From positions 1 to 64,000 of the forward strand of contig JAFGOE010000116.1 in NCBI GenBank assembly GCA_016926625.1: 64,000 nt of DNA, given 5' to 3'. The translations under genes were made by a program, and so were the position numbers. Source of the stretch: Candidatus Zhuqueibacterota bacterium (lineage in GTDB: Bacteria; Zhuqueibacterota; Zhuqueibacteria; Thermofontimicrobiales; Thiofontviventaceae). Under the pieces are notes generated by a model, which saw only the letters and a program-made list of their open reading frames with translations, had not been told where the DNA came from and did not search any database. Shown in pieces: positions 17,145 to 25,075 of the stretch. Numbering within the stretch: position 1 is the first letter of the stretch; each line of letters begins with the position of its first letter.

Positions 17145-17390
17145 TCATCTGGCGACCTCATCGCCGCCGCTAATTAAATCATCTCGCTCAATCATCAGTA
17201 GATTTCGATTATCGATGATTTCGAAGAAGTGGGTTAAACACACGTTGGGATCAGCTTCCTGTTCCGTGTTCTTCAATTCACCCACCTCCTCGCATAAAAT
17301 CGTTAATTCCGTCGTCAATTGATCATCATACAAATGTAATCCAGAGAGCGTCGCCTCGTCGATTCGCGGCTGAGCGAAAATTAAGCCCAA
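17145..17390 (-). CDS. Hypothetical acidic small protein
   Basis: An 81-codon frame starting at TTG, 15 bases after the HAD gene stop and ending 24 bases before nadE. It fits neatly in the gap, and the product is Glu/Asp-rich and protein-like (for example LCEEVGELKNTEQEADPN). There is no Shine-Dalgarno before the TTG, and a frame on the opposite strand covers part of it. I recognise no family. It may be a real small cytoplasmic protein in this operon or chance. Confidence 0.4.
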   Translation of the reverse strand: MGLIFAQPRIDEATLSGLHLYDDQLTTELTILCEEVGELKNTEQEADPNVCLTHFFEIIDNRNLLMIERDDLISGGDEVAR

Positions 17391-17405
17391 TTTAAAATAA
17401 TTTAT

Positions 17406-18095
17406 TTATAAAATTTCATATAATTGTTTTAAATCATCAATCTCATAATCTGGCGAAGGGGAACCTAAGGGTCGTCGAACATGTTTTCGGTTGATCCAAA
17501 TGACTTTAATACCGAAGGATCGAGCACCATAGACGTCGGAAAGTAAGGAATCTCCTATCATCACCATCGTATTTTTGTCGCAGTCCATCATTCCGAGAAT
17601 TCGATCGAATATGTCAGGTGCTGGTTTATAAGATCGCACGCTCTCTGAAGTTACGATTGCATCGAATGAGAAACCGTTACTCCCTAAAATTTTGATCAAA
17701 GGATCATCATTATCGGCGTTGGACAGCAGACCCATTTTATATGTGGAACCGATCCTTCTCAGCACCTCGGGAACTTCCGGATAAATACGACTTTTCCCCA
17801 TCTCGTGCCATAAATAGTCGACATCTTTGTCTACGTCTCTCGTGACATGAAACCTTTTATAAAACTTGCATAATCTTCTTCGATGAATATCGCGAATTTT
17901 AATGAACGGATTAATCTTATCCCATTGAAACAATTGATGTGTTAGTTCGTCGTAGAGGTGATAATACTCATCCATGGAAAAATCGGCTCCGGACTCTCTG
18001 AGTAATTTCCATATTCTTTCCCGAGGGAAGCCGCTGTCGTCCACTAATGTGCGATGCACATCGAATATCACACCTTTTGTACCGTTTAATTTCAT
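17406..18095 (-). CDS. HAD-superfamily hydrolase with altered motif I
   Basis: A 229-residue HAD phosphatase-like protein. Motif I is FDVHRTLVD: the nucleophile Asp is present but the second Asp, the usual acid/base in DxDxT, is His. Motif II is LLSNAD, motif III Lys is in SYKPAPDIF, and motif IV is GDSLLSDVYGA. The cap region (about 25-110) is helical, as in subfamily IA. The substrate is unknown. The His change may alter or weaken phosphatase activity, though variants at this position exist in the superfamily. Confidence 0.85.
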   Translation of the reverse strand: MKLNGTKGVIFDVHRTLVDDSGFPRERIWKLLRESGADFSMDEYYHLYDELTHQLFQWDKINPFIKIRDIHRRRLCKFYKRFHVTRDVDKDVDYLWHEMGKSRIYPEVPEVLRRIGSTYKMGLLSNADNDDPLIKILGSNGFSFDAIVTSESVRSYKPAPDIFDRILGMMDCDKNTMVMIGDSLLSDVYGARSFGIKVIWINRKHVRRPLGSPSPDYEIDDLKQLYEIL

Positions 18096-18221
18096 GAGGT
18101 TTGATGGGAATATAGTATCAAGGGAGTATTTTTTAAGCAGTCCTCACCCTGTAATCAGTTGATGTTAGCTCAATTTAACAAAAATATCATAAAAATCAAA
18201 TAGTTTTTATTAAAAATAGAA
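18096..18221. other. Divergent A/T-rich intergenic region
   Basis: The gap 18096-18524 separates the minus-strand HAD gene from the plus-strand NAD(P)HX gene. This first part is A/T-rich and holds no gene I can support; it presumably carries the HAD promoter. The remainder is described as the promoter and leader of the plus-strand gene. Confidence 0.4.
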
Positions 18222-18250
18222 TTGATTATCAGATCAAAATATATTATATT
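18222..18250 (+). promoter_or_regulatory. Sigma-70-like promoter for the NAD(P)HX repair gene
   Basis: TTGATT (18222-18227), exactly 17 bases, TATATT (18245-18250). Transcription would start near 18257 and give a leader of about 270 bases. The leader has a 6-bp hairpin, GACGGC-TCAAG-GCCGTC (18276-18292), within a longer TTCGTG/CACGAA pairing (18253-18258 with 18315-18320). The open frame 18256-18504 in the leader looks non-coding. Confidence 0.5.
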
Positions 18251-18524
18251 GGTTCGTGTGCTATAAACGATGTGCGACGGCTCAAGGCCGTCCCTTATCC
18301 ATTTTAATCGCAACCACGAATCTGTGTATGATCCCATATTTGTCTAATCATTATCGCGATAAAAGCAACATGACTCTGAAGACCCCGCTGCGGATAATCG
18401 ATCACCTTTTCAAAAAACAGATAAATAAGAATTCGGGTGCACCGTTCCAACCCGCTGAAACGTGTCATCGATATGATATTGTTCAACGATCTTCATATCA
18501 CTAATTTGTAGAATCGAGGTTAAG

Positions 18525-20105
18525 ATGAGAGTTACGAACGTCCACAAAATGAGAGAACTGGATCGCAAGGCCATTGAGACCTATGGGATCAGAGAGGAAC
18601 TCCTCATGGAGAATGCTGGCATCGCTGCGTTCGAACTCGTCTCAAGTATATGTGGTGGAAAAATAGCCGGGCGCACATTTACGATCATCTGTGGTGTGGG
18701 TAACAACGGTGGAGACGGGCTCGTCGTCGCCAGGAAAATTATTTCCATGAAAGGGAACGTGCAGGTGGCAATCGTTGGGGACATCGAGCGATTTCATGGT
18801 GCATCGCGATTAAATTATGAGATCATCGCCCAAATTTTAGACCACATGCACCACATTACCGAGGCACAGCAGCTTCAGGACTTGCTGAACGAATCGCACT
18901 TCATCATCGATGCGCTGTTCGGTACGGGACTTGACAGGAAAATCGCTGGTATTTACAAAACGATCATCGGCATGATAAATGATAGCGGAAAGCATGTGAT
19001 CAGTCTTGATATCCCGTCAGGGATCAACGGGGACACGGGGGAGGTCATGGGCGTTGCAGTCAATGCGACCCATACGGTAAGTTTCGGTTTACCCAAGATC
19101 GGGAACCTGTTGTATCCGGGATTTAAATATGGCGGAGAACTGTATGTCAGCCATATCTCTTTTCCGCCCGAATTGTACGAATCGGATGAACTGCATATTT
19201 CAATCAATCTTCCGCCACCACTGCGTCCGCGTGAACCCGACTCGCATAAGGGTGATTATGGGAAGATTCTGTTCATCGCGGGATCGGCCCAATATCTGGG
19301 TGCTCCATATTTTGCGGCCATGTCGTTTCTAAGAGCAGGAGGCGGATTATCTTACCTGGCGACTCCGGATCGCATATCCACACATATCGGAGCCAGGGGA
19401 AATGAGATTATTATCTTGTCTCAGCAGTCGACTCCCTCAGGCTCGATTGCGTACGAGAATAAGGACAGGCTGCTGACTGCAGCCGACTCGGCAACGATGA
19501 CGATTATAGGACCAGGCCTCTCCCTCGATGAAGAGACCCAGCAATTGACGCGCGAGCTCATCGCTGAAATCAAATCGCCGCTGCTCATCGATGGCGATGC
19601 CATCACCGCTGTCGCTGCCAATCCCGAAATAATCAAACAGAGACCGTCGCCCACGATTATCACACCGCACACGGGTGAAATGGCTCGCCTGTGTCACGTG
19701 AACATCGATTTCGTGTTAAAATCCAAAATCGACCTGTTAAAACAGACGTGTATGGATCTGCATTGCACCATCGTGTTAAAAGGCGCTCATACACTTATCG
19801 GCTTCAGCGATGGGAAGATAGTCATCAATCTCAGTGGCAATGCGGGCATGGCAACCGGTGGAAGCGGTGATGTGCTCACCGGATCCATCGCAGCCATGGT
19901 CGGTGCAGGTTACAGCACCGACGACTCCGTGAAGCTTGGTACGTTCATCCATGGTTTCGCTGGTGATCTTGCGGCAGACACTATCGGCATCGATGGGATC
20001 ATTGCATCCGATATCATGGACTATCTGCCCAGAGCATTGAGTTTGTATCGATCAAATCATGATTCATTAATTCATACATATTATCATAAATTAACCGTAA
20101 TCTAA
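18525..20105 (+). CDS. nnr: Bifunctional NAD(P)H-hydrate epimerase / ADP-dependent NAD(P)H-hydrate dehydratase
   Basis: Repairs damaged, hydrated NADH and NADPH: the N-terminal part (about 1-215) epimerises NAD(P)HX and the C-terminal part (about 225-505) dehydrates it using ADP. Visible motifs are GVGNNGGDGLVVAR and LFGTGLDRKIAG in the epimerase half and HTGEMARL, KGAHTLIG and GMATGGSGDVLTG in the ribokinase-like dehydratase half. The 526 residues match the fused bacterial form. GAGG lies upstream of the ATG. The previous gene block includes NAD synthetase on the other strand, which may be coincidence. Confidence 0.95.
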   Translation: MRVTNVHKMRELDRKAIETYGIREELLMENAGIAAFELVSSICGGKIAGRTFTIICGVGNNGGDGLVVARKIISMKGNVQVAIVGDIERFHGASRLNYEIIAQILDHMHHITEAQQLQDLLNESHFIIDALFGTGLDRKIAGIYKTIIGMINDSGKHVISLDIPSGINGDTGEVMGVAVNATHTVSFGLPKIGNLLYPGFKYGGELYVSHISFPPELYESDELHISINLPPPLRPREPDSHKGDYGKILFIAGSAQYLGAPYFAAMSFLRAGGGLSYLATPDRISTHIGARGNEIIILSQQSTPSGSIAYENKDRLLTAADSATMTIIGPGLSLDEETQQLTRELIAEIKSPLLIDGDAITAVAANPEIIKQRPSPTIITPHTGEMARLCHVNIDFVLKSKIDLLKQTCMDLHCTIVLKGAHTLIGFSDGKIVINLSGNAGMATGGSGDVLTGSIAAMVGAGYSTDDSVKLGTFIHGFAGDLAADTIGIDGIIASDIMDYLPRALSLYRSNHDSLIHTYYHKLTVI

Positions 20106-20149
20106 GCATATAAATTGCTCGTATAGCTAACCATTAACCGGAGGTTTCA

Positions 20150-21100
20150 ATGCGGAATATATTGGTGACCGGTGCACTGGGTCAAATTGGTTCAGAATTG
20201 ACATTAAAACTTCGTGAGCGTTATGGACATGACAACGTGATCGCATCCGATATCAAGCGTCTTCAAAACTCTGAGTTGGAAGAATGGCAACCCTATTATA
20301 TCGCGGATTGCACCCATGCAAATGAACTAGCCGACATCGTAAAAGAACAGCAAATCGATACGATATACCATCTCGCGGCAATCCTGTCCGCCGTGGCGGA
20401 GCGTGATCCCCTGAACGCCTGGAATATCAATGTCAATGGTTTATTGAACGTGCTGGAAGTCTCTAAGTCCTTCGGTTGCGCCGTATTCACTCCGAGCTCC
20501 ATCGGAGCATTCGGGCCCTCAACACCTTCGATCAATACACCTCAGGACACGATCCAGCGCCCGGAGACCATGTACGGGATAACTAAAGTATCCGGCGAAT
20601 TGCTGTGCGACTACTATCACAAGAAGTACGGTATCGACACGCGGGGTCTGCGCTATCCGGGACTCATCTCTTACAAAACGCTGCCAGGTGGTGGCACCAC
20701 CGATTACGCGGTCGAAATCTACTATGAAGCGATTCGCAAACAGAAATATACCTGCTATCTCAACCCCGGGACGTATCTGGACATGATGTATATGCCCGAC
20801 GCCATCAAAGCCGCTATCGAACTCATGGAAGCCAATCCGGACAACTTAATTCATCGTAACGCATTCAACGTTTCGGCGATGAGTGTTGCCCCTGAAGATA
20901 TTGCCAATGAGATAAAGACGATCTATCCTGATTTTAGTATCGAATATAAATCCGATCCGGTACGTCAGGCGATCGCCGATTCATGGCCCAATAATATGGA
21001 TGATTCCTGCGCTTGCGAAGAATGGGGCTGGAAACCATCGTTCAATCTAAAAACAATGACAAAAGACATGATCGAACATTTGACCATCAAACTCCATTAG
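20150..21100 (+). CDS. L-threonine 3-dehydrogenase, short-chain (epimerase-like) type
   Basis: NAD-dependent oxidation of L-threonine to 2-amino-3-ketobutyrate. The 316-residue extended short-chain fold begins with ILVTGALGQIGSEL (NAD-binding GxxGxxG) and has catalytic Ser/Tyr/Lys in PSSIGAFG and YGITKVSGE. The downstream blocks GLRYPGLISYKTLPGGGTTD, YLDMMYMPDAI and the late ADSWP/DDS/EWGWK segment are characteristic of the SDR-type threonine dehydrogenase and not of sugar epimerases. A clear GGAGG lies before the ATG and a terminator follows, so it probably closes the transcript begun by the NAD(P)HX repair gene. Confidence 0.92.
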   Translation: MRNILVTGALGQIGSELTLKLRERYGHDNVIASDIKRLQNSELEEWQPYYIADCTHANELADIVKEQQIDTIYHLAAILSAVAERDPLNAWNINVNGLLNVLEVSKSFGCAVFTPSSIGAFGPSTPSINTPQDTIQRPETMYGITKVSGELLCDYYHKKYGIDTRGLRYPGLISYKTLPGGGTTDYAVEIYYEAIRKQKYTCYLNPGTYLDMMYMPDAIKAAIELMEANPDNLIHRNAFNVSAMSVAPEDIANEIKTIYPDFSIEYKSDPVRQAIADSWPNNMDDSCACEEWGWKPSFNLKTMTKDMIEHLTIKLH

Positions 21101-21126
21101 ACCATATCCGCGCTTAGGCATTTTAA

Positions 21127-21179
21127 GGTTCATTATGCACCCATTAATTATCCATATGGGTGCACAATGAACCCTTTTT
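21127..21179 (+). terminator. Strong Rho-independent terminator
   Basis: A 17-bp stem (21127-21143 with 21157-21173) has one A-C mismatch and is followed by CTTTTTA. It ends the threonine dehydrogenase transcript and isolates the metal-cofactor island downstream. Confidence 0.85.
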
Positions 21180-21252
21180 ATTATTCTTCATTCACTGTTT
21201 AATTGTTTATAATTTATTGATATTATTAATCTTACAATATTATTTATGTAAT

Positions 21253-21268
21253 TGGCATAAATTTTGTA
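21253..21268 (+). promoter_or_regulatory. Sigma-54-like promoter before the NifX-like genes
   Basis: TGGCAT-AAATT-TTGTA: GG at 21254-21255 and GT at 21266-21267 are 12 bases apart, as in the -24/-12 consensus TGGCAC-N5-TTGCA. The -12 element has T in place of C. It lies 34 bases before the ATG of the first NifX-like gene and heads an island that encodes a sigma-54 activator, which supports the call. Confidence 0.5.
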
Positions 21269-21301
21269 TTGTTTAATGTTGAAAAATCAGGAGAATGAGT
21301 G

Positions 21302-21688
21302 ATGGCTTTGACATTAGCTGCTTATAATGATCGGATCGCATCGTTATTCGAATCGTCGAATCAGTTCATTTTTTTGGATTCTGAGGATCGAACGTTACAG
21401 GATGCACGGCGTGTTTCGGTACAACATAATTCAATACCCGAATTGCTTCATATATTAAATTCGAACCAGGCAACGACTCTGATTTGTGGTGCCATAAGCG
21501 GTCCGTTATTTCATTTACTGACGACGAATCAAATACAAGTCATTCCATGGATTACGGGAAAGCTGGACATTGTCGTTGCCGCGTATCGAAACAACGAATT
21601 GACGTCATCCTCCTATTTGATGCCAGGCTGCCGACGAAGAGGTCGACGTGGTTTCCATGGAAGACGAGGTCGGTTTCAATTTAATTAA
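21302..21688 (+). CDS. NifX/NifB-type molybdenum-iron cofactor-binding family protein, basic tail
   Basis: A 128-residue protein with the dinitrogenase iron-molybdenum cofactor biosynthesis fold: the alternating segment LICGAISGPLFHLLTTNQIQ followed by the turn WITGKLDIVVAAY is the usual second half. The C-terminus is a Gly/Arg-rich tail (MPGCRRRGRRGFHGRRGR) with one Cys and one His. The start ATG 21302 has AGGAG eight bases upstream; an adjacent GTG is a weaker choice. No nitrogenase genes are visible, so a role in nitrogen fixation is not implied. Related proteins bind iron-sulfur or metal clusters. Confidence 0.85.
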   Translation: MALTLAAYNDRIASLFESSNQFIFLDSEDRTLQDARRVSVQHNSIPELLHILNSNQATTLICGAISGPLFHLLTTNQIQVIPWITGKLDIVVAAYRNNELTSSSYLMPGCRRRGRRGFHGRRGRFQFN

Positions 21689-21716
21689 ACAACACATTAT
21701 CCGGAAGGAGTCATTT

Positions 21717-22085
21717 ATGAATTTATGTATTACAGCTTACGGAGCTGAACTTACCAGCAAAATCGATCCAAGATTTGGTCGTGCCGAATATTACATCTTT
21801 TATGATACAGATACCGATGATTTTAGAGCCCATCAAAATGTAGAGTCGAATACCATGCATGGTGCAGGTATTCAGGCAGGCCAGCTCATGAGTTCCAACA
21901 ATGTCCAGGCAGTCGTCACAGGCCAGGTAGGACCAAACGCATTTCAAACGCTTCAGGCAGCAGGGATTAAGATCTACCATGCCGGTGACATGACCGTAGC
22001 AGAAGCGATTGAGGATTTTAAGAACGATAAATTACCTTTGACGACGGATATGGGACCGGCTCATAGCGGTCTCAGAAATAGATAA
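21717..22085 (+). CDS. NifX/NifB-type cofactor-binding family protein
   Basis: A 122-residue single-domain protein of the same family: MNLCITAYGAELTSKIDPRF at the start, FGRAEYYIFYDTD, then HGAGIQAGQLMSSNNVQAVV and GPNAFQTLQAAGIKIY. These cover the conserved N-terminal, Gly-rich and second-half motifs. GGAAGGAG lies six bases before the ATG, so the longer in-frame start inside the upstream gene is not needed. It sits 28 bases after the first NifX-like gene and is probably in the same transcript. It presumably carries or senses a metal cluster; the cluster is unknown. Confidence 0.92.
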   Translation: MNLCITAYGAELTSKIDPRFGRAEYYIFYDTDTDDFRAHQNVESNTMHGAGIQAGQLMSSNNVQAVVTGQVGPNAFQTLQAAGIKIYHAGDMTVAEAIEDFKNDKLPLTTDMGPAHSGLRNR

Positions 22086-22279
22086 GTAGTCATCTACAAC
22101 GACTGATGAGGCTGCAATCCATTCTTTCTAATTGAAATTACCGAAGCAACTTCATCGCAACCAAATTGAATAAAATATGATAACTCATCCGATTCATATA
22201 AAAAAATATATCCATCCATTTCATGTATGGAGAATGGTTTGAATCGAAGTAATGAAATAAATCAATACAGGAGGTAATC

Positions 22280-22495
22280 ATGCCACGAAGAGATGGAACA
22301 GGGCCCGCTGGCGGTGGTGGCGGCGGTCGCGGAGGTGGCAGAGGACAGCGAGGCGGGGCCGGATTTGGCCAGGGCGCCGGAATCGGTGGTAATTGTGTGT
22401 GTCCGAAATGCGGAAACGTCATAACCCATCAACGAAGCGTGCCTTGCAATCAGATCACTTGTCCTAAATGCGGATCATTCATGGTGCGACAATAG
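22280..22495 (+). CDS. Small Gly-rich protein with a zinc-ribbon tail
   Basis: A 71-residue protein. It opens MPRRDGTGPAGGGGGGRGGG, the start typical of the MPGGDGTGP small-protein group found next to NifX and MinD-ferredoxin genes in anaerobes. It ends with two CPKCG knuckles (CVCPKCGN and CPKCGSF) that should bind one zinc or iron. An AGGAGG sits five to six bases before the ATG. A 194-base spacer separates it from the second NifX-like gene. The function of the group is unknown. Confidence 0.85.
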   Translation: MPRRDGTGPAGGGGGGRGGGRGQRGGAGFGQGAGIGGNCVCPKCGNVITHQRSVPCNQITCPKCGSFMVRQ

Positions 22496-22602
22496 CATGG
22501 ATCAAGATCACCAGTTTGACTATTCAGCGAATTAATTTGCTTACATCTCTGCAAATAAAAACAACAATAATTCTTTAATTAACTTAACCAGGAGGATGTA
22601 TT

Positions 22603-22956
22603 ATGCCAGGTGGAGATAGAACAGGTCCTACAGGGATGGGACCCATGACAGGAAGAGGCGCGGGGCTCTGTGCCGGGTACTCAGTACCGGGTTATTTGAA
22701 TCCTGGCGTCGGCTTCTATGGACACCGATTTTTCGGACGCGGTTTTCGCGGTGGCGGACACGGTCGGCGAAATATGTACTACGCAACCGGCCTGCCTTTC
22801 TGGGCACGCTACCCCGAACAAAGCGTCTATCCCGGAGAATTCAATCCCGAAAATGAGATGACGTTCTTGAAAGATCAAGCGAAATATTTTCAGTCGGCAC
22901 TGGATCAGATAAACAAACGAATCAACGAACTTGAGGATAAACTGGAATCAAAATAA
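22603..22956 (+). CDS. DUF5320-type Gly/Arg-rich small protein
   Basis: A 117-residue protein starting MPGGDRTGPTGMGPMTGRGA with a single early Cys, a Phe/Gly/Arg-rich middle (RFFGRGFRGGGHGRR) and a C-terminal coiled coil (about 90-117, LDQINKRINELEDKLESK). This is the DUF5320 layout, a family of unknown function that recurs beside NifX-like, Mrp and MinD-ferredoxin genes. CCAGGAGG lies about seven bases before the ATG. The N-terminus is shared with the preceding small protein, suggesting an old duplication with a different tail. Confidence 0.9.
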   Translation: MPGGDRTGPTGMGPMTGRGAGLCAGYSVPGYLNPGVGFYGHRFFGRGFRGGGHGRRNMYYATGLPFWARYPEQSVYPGEFNPENEMTFLKDQAKYFQSALDQINKRINELEDKLESK

Positions 22957-23056
22957 TTTTACAAAAAAAATTATAGGTATTCTGGTCAAATTTCCTTATA
23001 TTATTGATTTTAATCGGTATTTGATAGCTGATATTCACTTGAAAACATCCCTTTGT

Positions 23057-23121
23057 TTGCCCATTTAGCAGAAATCGTGTTGCTGAGATAAAGGCACATT
23101 TTCTGCTAATGGGCAACTTTA
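23057..23121 (+). terminator. Long stem-loop between the DUF5320 gene and the radical SAM gene
   Basis: Arms 23057-23074 and 23100-23116 pair over 17 bp with one bulged T, around a 25-base loop, and CTTTATT follows. It can act as a terminator, or as a processing/stability element, since the next gene begins 30 bases later on the same strand. Confidence 0.65.
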
Positions 23122-23146
23122 TTATGAACAATTTGAAAACGAGTTT

Positions 23147-24115
23147 ATGAAACAGCGATCTTTTAAACATCTGTTCGGACCGGTTTCGTCCCGGCGATTG
23201 GGCATATCACTTGGAGTGAATCTGGTAACACATAAAACATGCCCCTTCGACTGTGTCTATTGCGAATGTGGTGCAACGACTCATTTCACCACCAATCGAA
23301 GCGAATACGTCCCTGCTGAGGAAGTCATTAAGGAATTGGCCGACTACCTGAGCAACAAACCGATCCTGGATTACATCACATTTTCAGGATCAGGCGAGCC
23401 TACCCTCCATTCCAAATTGGGGACCATTGTCTCCTATCTGAAGAGTAACTATCCGAATTACAACATCGCTCTGATTACTAACGGAGCACTTTTGAGTCAA
23501 CCGGAATTGCTGGCTGAGGTTAAGCACATCGATCTGATCATCCCTTCTCTGGATGCAGTGAGTGAGGATATTTTTAGAAAAATCGACAGGCCTATTCGAT
23601 CTTTGAAGTCAGCTGACGTCATTCACAGTTTAATTCAACTGCGTCAACATTTTAAAGGACAGATCTGGCTGGAAATATTTATCATACCCGGTTTAAACGA
23701 TCACGATGACGAAATCGACAAATTTAATGATGTTTTGGAGCAAATAAAACCCGATCGAATTCAATTGAATTCGCTCGACAGGCCGGGCACCGAAGCATGG
23801 GTGAAAGAGGCTGAGCCCGAGCTGCTGAAGCGGATTGCAGAAAAGCTCAATCGAGACACTGAAATAATCTCCAGATTCAAATCAAAATCTTACATCGAAA
23901 ATAATCGTGCCTCCATTCAAGAATCGATAATCAATATATTAAAAAGACATCCGTATACCGTCGAAGATCTGGCATCAATGACCGGTTTACATACCGATGA
24001 GATTAGGCCATACATCGAAACCTTACTAAATGATGGCTGCCTTGAATTCGAACGACTCGATCATGGAGTTCTTCTTAGAGTAGCATCAGAACAAAAGCTA
24101 GCAGGTAGTTTATGA
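23147..24115 (+). CDS. Radical SAM protein with C-terminal winged-helix-like domain
   Basis: A 322-residue protein of the COG0731-like radical SAM group. The N-terminal GPVSSRRLGISLGVN block precedes the cluster motif CPFDCVYCECG (CxxxCxxC at about residues 32-39). FSGSGEPTLH is the SAM-binding GGE-like motif, and SLDA and IPGLND follow. The C-terminal 65 residues (HPYTVEDLASMTGLHTDEIR) look like a winged helix. The reaction is unknown; neighbours suggest metallo-cofactor or protein maturation. It overlaps the next gene by four bases. Confidence 0.88.
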   Translation: MKQRSFKHLFGPVSSRRLGISLGVNLVTHKTCPFDCVYCECGATTHFTTNRSEYVPAEEVIKELADYLSNKPILDYITFSGSGEPTLHSKLGTIVSYLKSNYPNYNIALITNGALLSQPELLAEVKHIDLIIPSLDAVSEDIFRKIDRPIRSLKSADVIHSLIQLRQHFKGQIWLEIFIIPGLNDHDDEIDKFNDVLEQIKPDRIQLNSLDRPGTEAWVKEAEPELLKRIAEKLNRDTEIISRFKSKSYIENNRASIQESIINILKRHPYTVEDLASMTGLHTDEIRPYIETLLNDGCLEFERLDHGVLLRVASEQKLAGSL

Positions 24116-24780
24116 CATGGATCGAAGATTCAGCCAGACATATCATCGACTCGTTACCTGACCATGTGACATTGGTCGCCGCAGCCAAAACACGGTCCGT
24201 CGATGAAGTAAGACGGGCTATCGATGCCGGGGTCAAAATCCTCGGTTACAACTACGTCCAGGAAGCGATGACTATGCGCGACTCGATCACTCAGGATGTA
24301 AAATGGCACATGATCGGCCATCTGCAAAGAAATAAAGTCAACAGAGCCGTACCGCTATTCGACATGATCGAGACGATCGATTCATTCGAACTGGCAAAAG
24401 CGGTGGACAGGCAATGTAAGAAAATCAATAAAATGATGCCTATCCTACTGGAGATCAACATCGGGCGTGAAGCTCAGAAATCGGGCATTTTACCCGAAAA
24501 CGTTCTGGCGCTGGCACAGCAGATCAGTACGCTACAGCACGTAGAGATTAATGGCCTGATGACGATGGGACCGGTTACGGTCGAACCCGGTGCATTAAGA
24601 CCATATTTTAAACTGACAAAGATCTTGTTCGATCAGATTGCGGCTGCGCGAATCCCCCATGTGGAGATGAAGTATCTGTCGATGGGAATGAGCGATTCGT
24701 ACGAAATTGCGATTGAGGAGGGCGCTAATATGATTCGTTTGGGCACCATACTGTTCGGTCCCAGACATGATAAAAGCTAA
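24112..24780 (+). CDS. YggS-family pyridoxal-phosphate homeostasis protein
   Basis: A 222-residue single-domain PLP-binding protein of the alanine-racemase N-terminal fold. The PLP Lys lies in VAAAKTRSVDEV near residue 25. Other motifs are the YNYVQEA and WHMIGHLQRNKV segments, INGLMTMGP and the phosphate-binding MGMSDSYEIAIEEGANMIR with the terminal RLGTILFG. The family binds PLP without known catalysis and affects vitamin B6 balance. The ATGA overlap with the radical SAM gene indicates coupling. The usual N residue motif GENYVQE reads GYNYVQE here, a small deviation. Confidence 0.93.
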   Translation: MTWIEDSARHIIDSLPDHVTLVAAAKTRSVDEVRRAIDAGVKILGYNYVQEAMTMRDSITQDVKWHMIGHLQRNKVNRAVPLFDMIETIDSFELAKAVDRQCKKINKMMPILLEINIGREAQKSGILPENVLALAQQISTLQHVEINGLMTMGPVTVEPGALRPYFKLTKILFDQIAAARIPHVEMKYLSMGMSDSYEIAIEEGANMIRLGTILFGPRHDKS

Positions 24781-25075
24781 AAATCTGACGCATCGACTCT
24801 ACTCGTCCATACTGAGAGAGTAAAGAATATTATAACAGACGATAAAGCGATCGATTTAGTGCATTCGACTCGCACATGACTACTCTTCAAAACGTTCTGA
24901 GAAGCTATTCAACCGCTTCGTCCGCTCTCAGCTTAGCGTTGTACCATGCGGAGTCAACACAGAGCCAACCGTTATGGATTGCCTTAAATATCATAACATA
25001 TCATTATCGGCCGTTGAATTAAATAAACTGTCAATTATTAACAGCAAGTAACCCAATGAACTGGTAAATATCGCT
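24781..25075. other. Intergenic region, nothing recognised
   Basis: These 295 bases between the YggS and DUF89 genes hold no open frame with a ribosome-binding site, no RNA gene and no strong hairpin that I can see. A promoter for the DUF89 gene could lie here, but I found no clear box pair. Confidence 0.4.

Noticed and set aside
18256-18504. 82-codon plus-strand frame
   Set aside because: It lies in the leader of the NAD(P)HX gene, has no ribosome site and an unlikely composition.
20150-21100. Sugar-nucleotide epimerase as the identity of this gene
   Set aside because: The blocks after residue 160 (PGGGTTD and YLDMMYMPDAI) match SDR-type threonine dehydrogenase.
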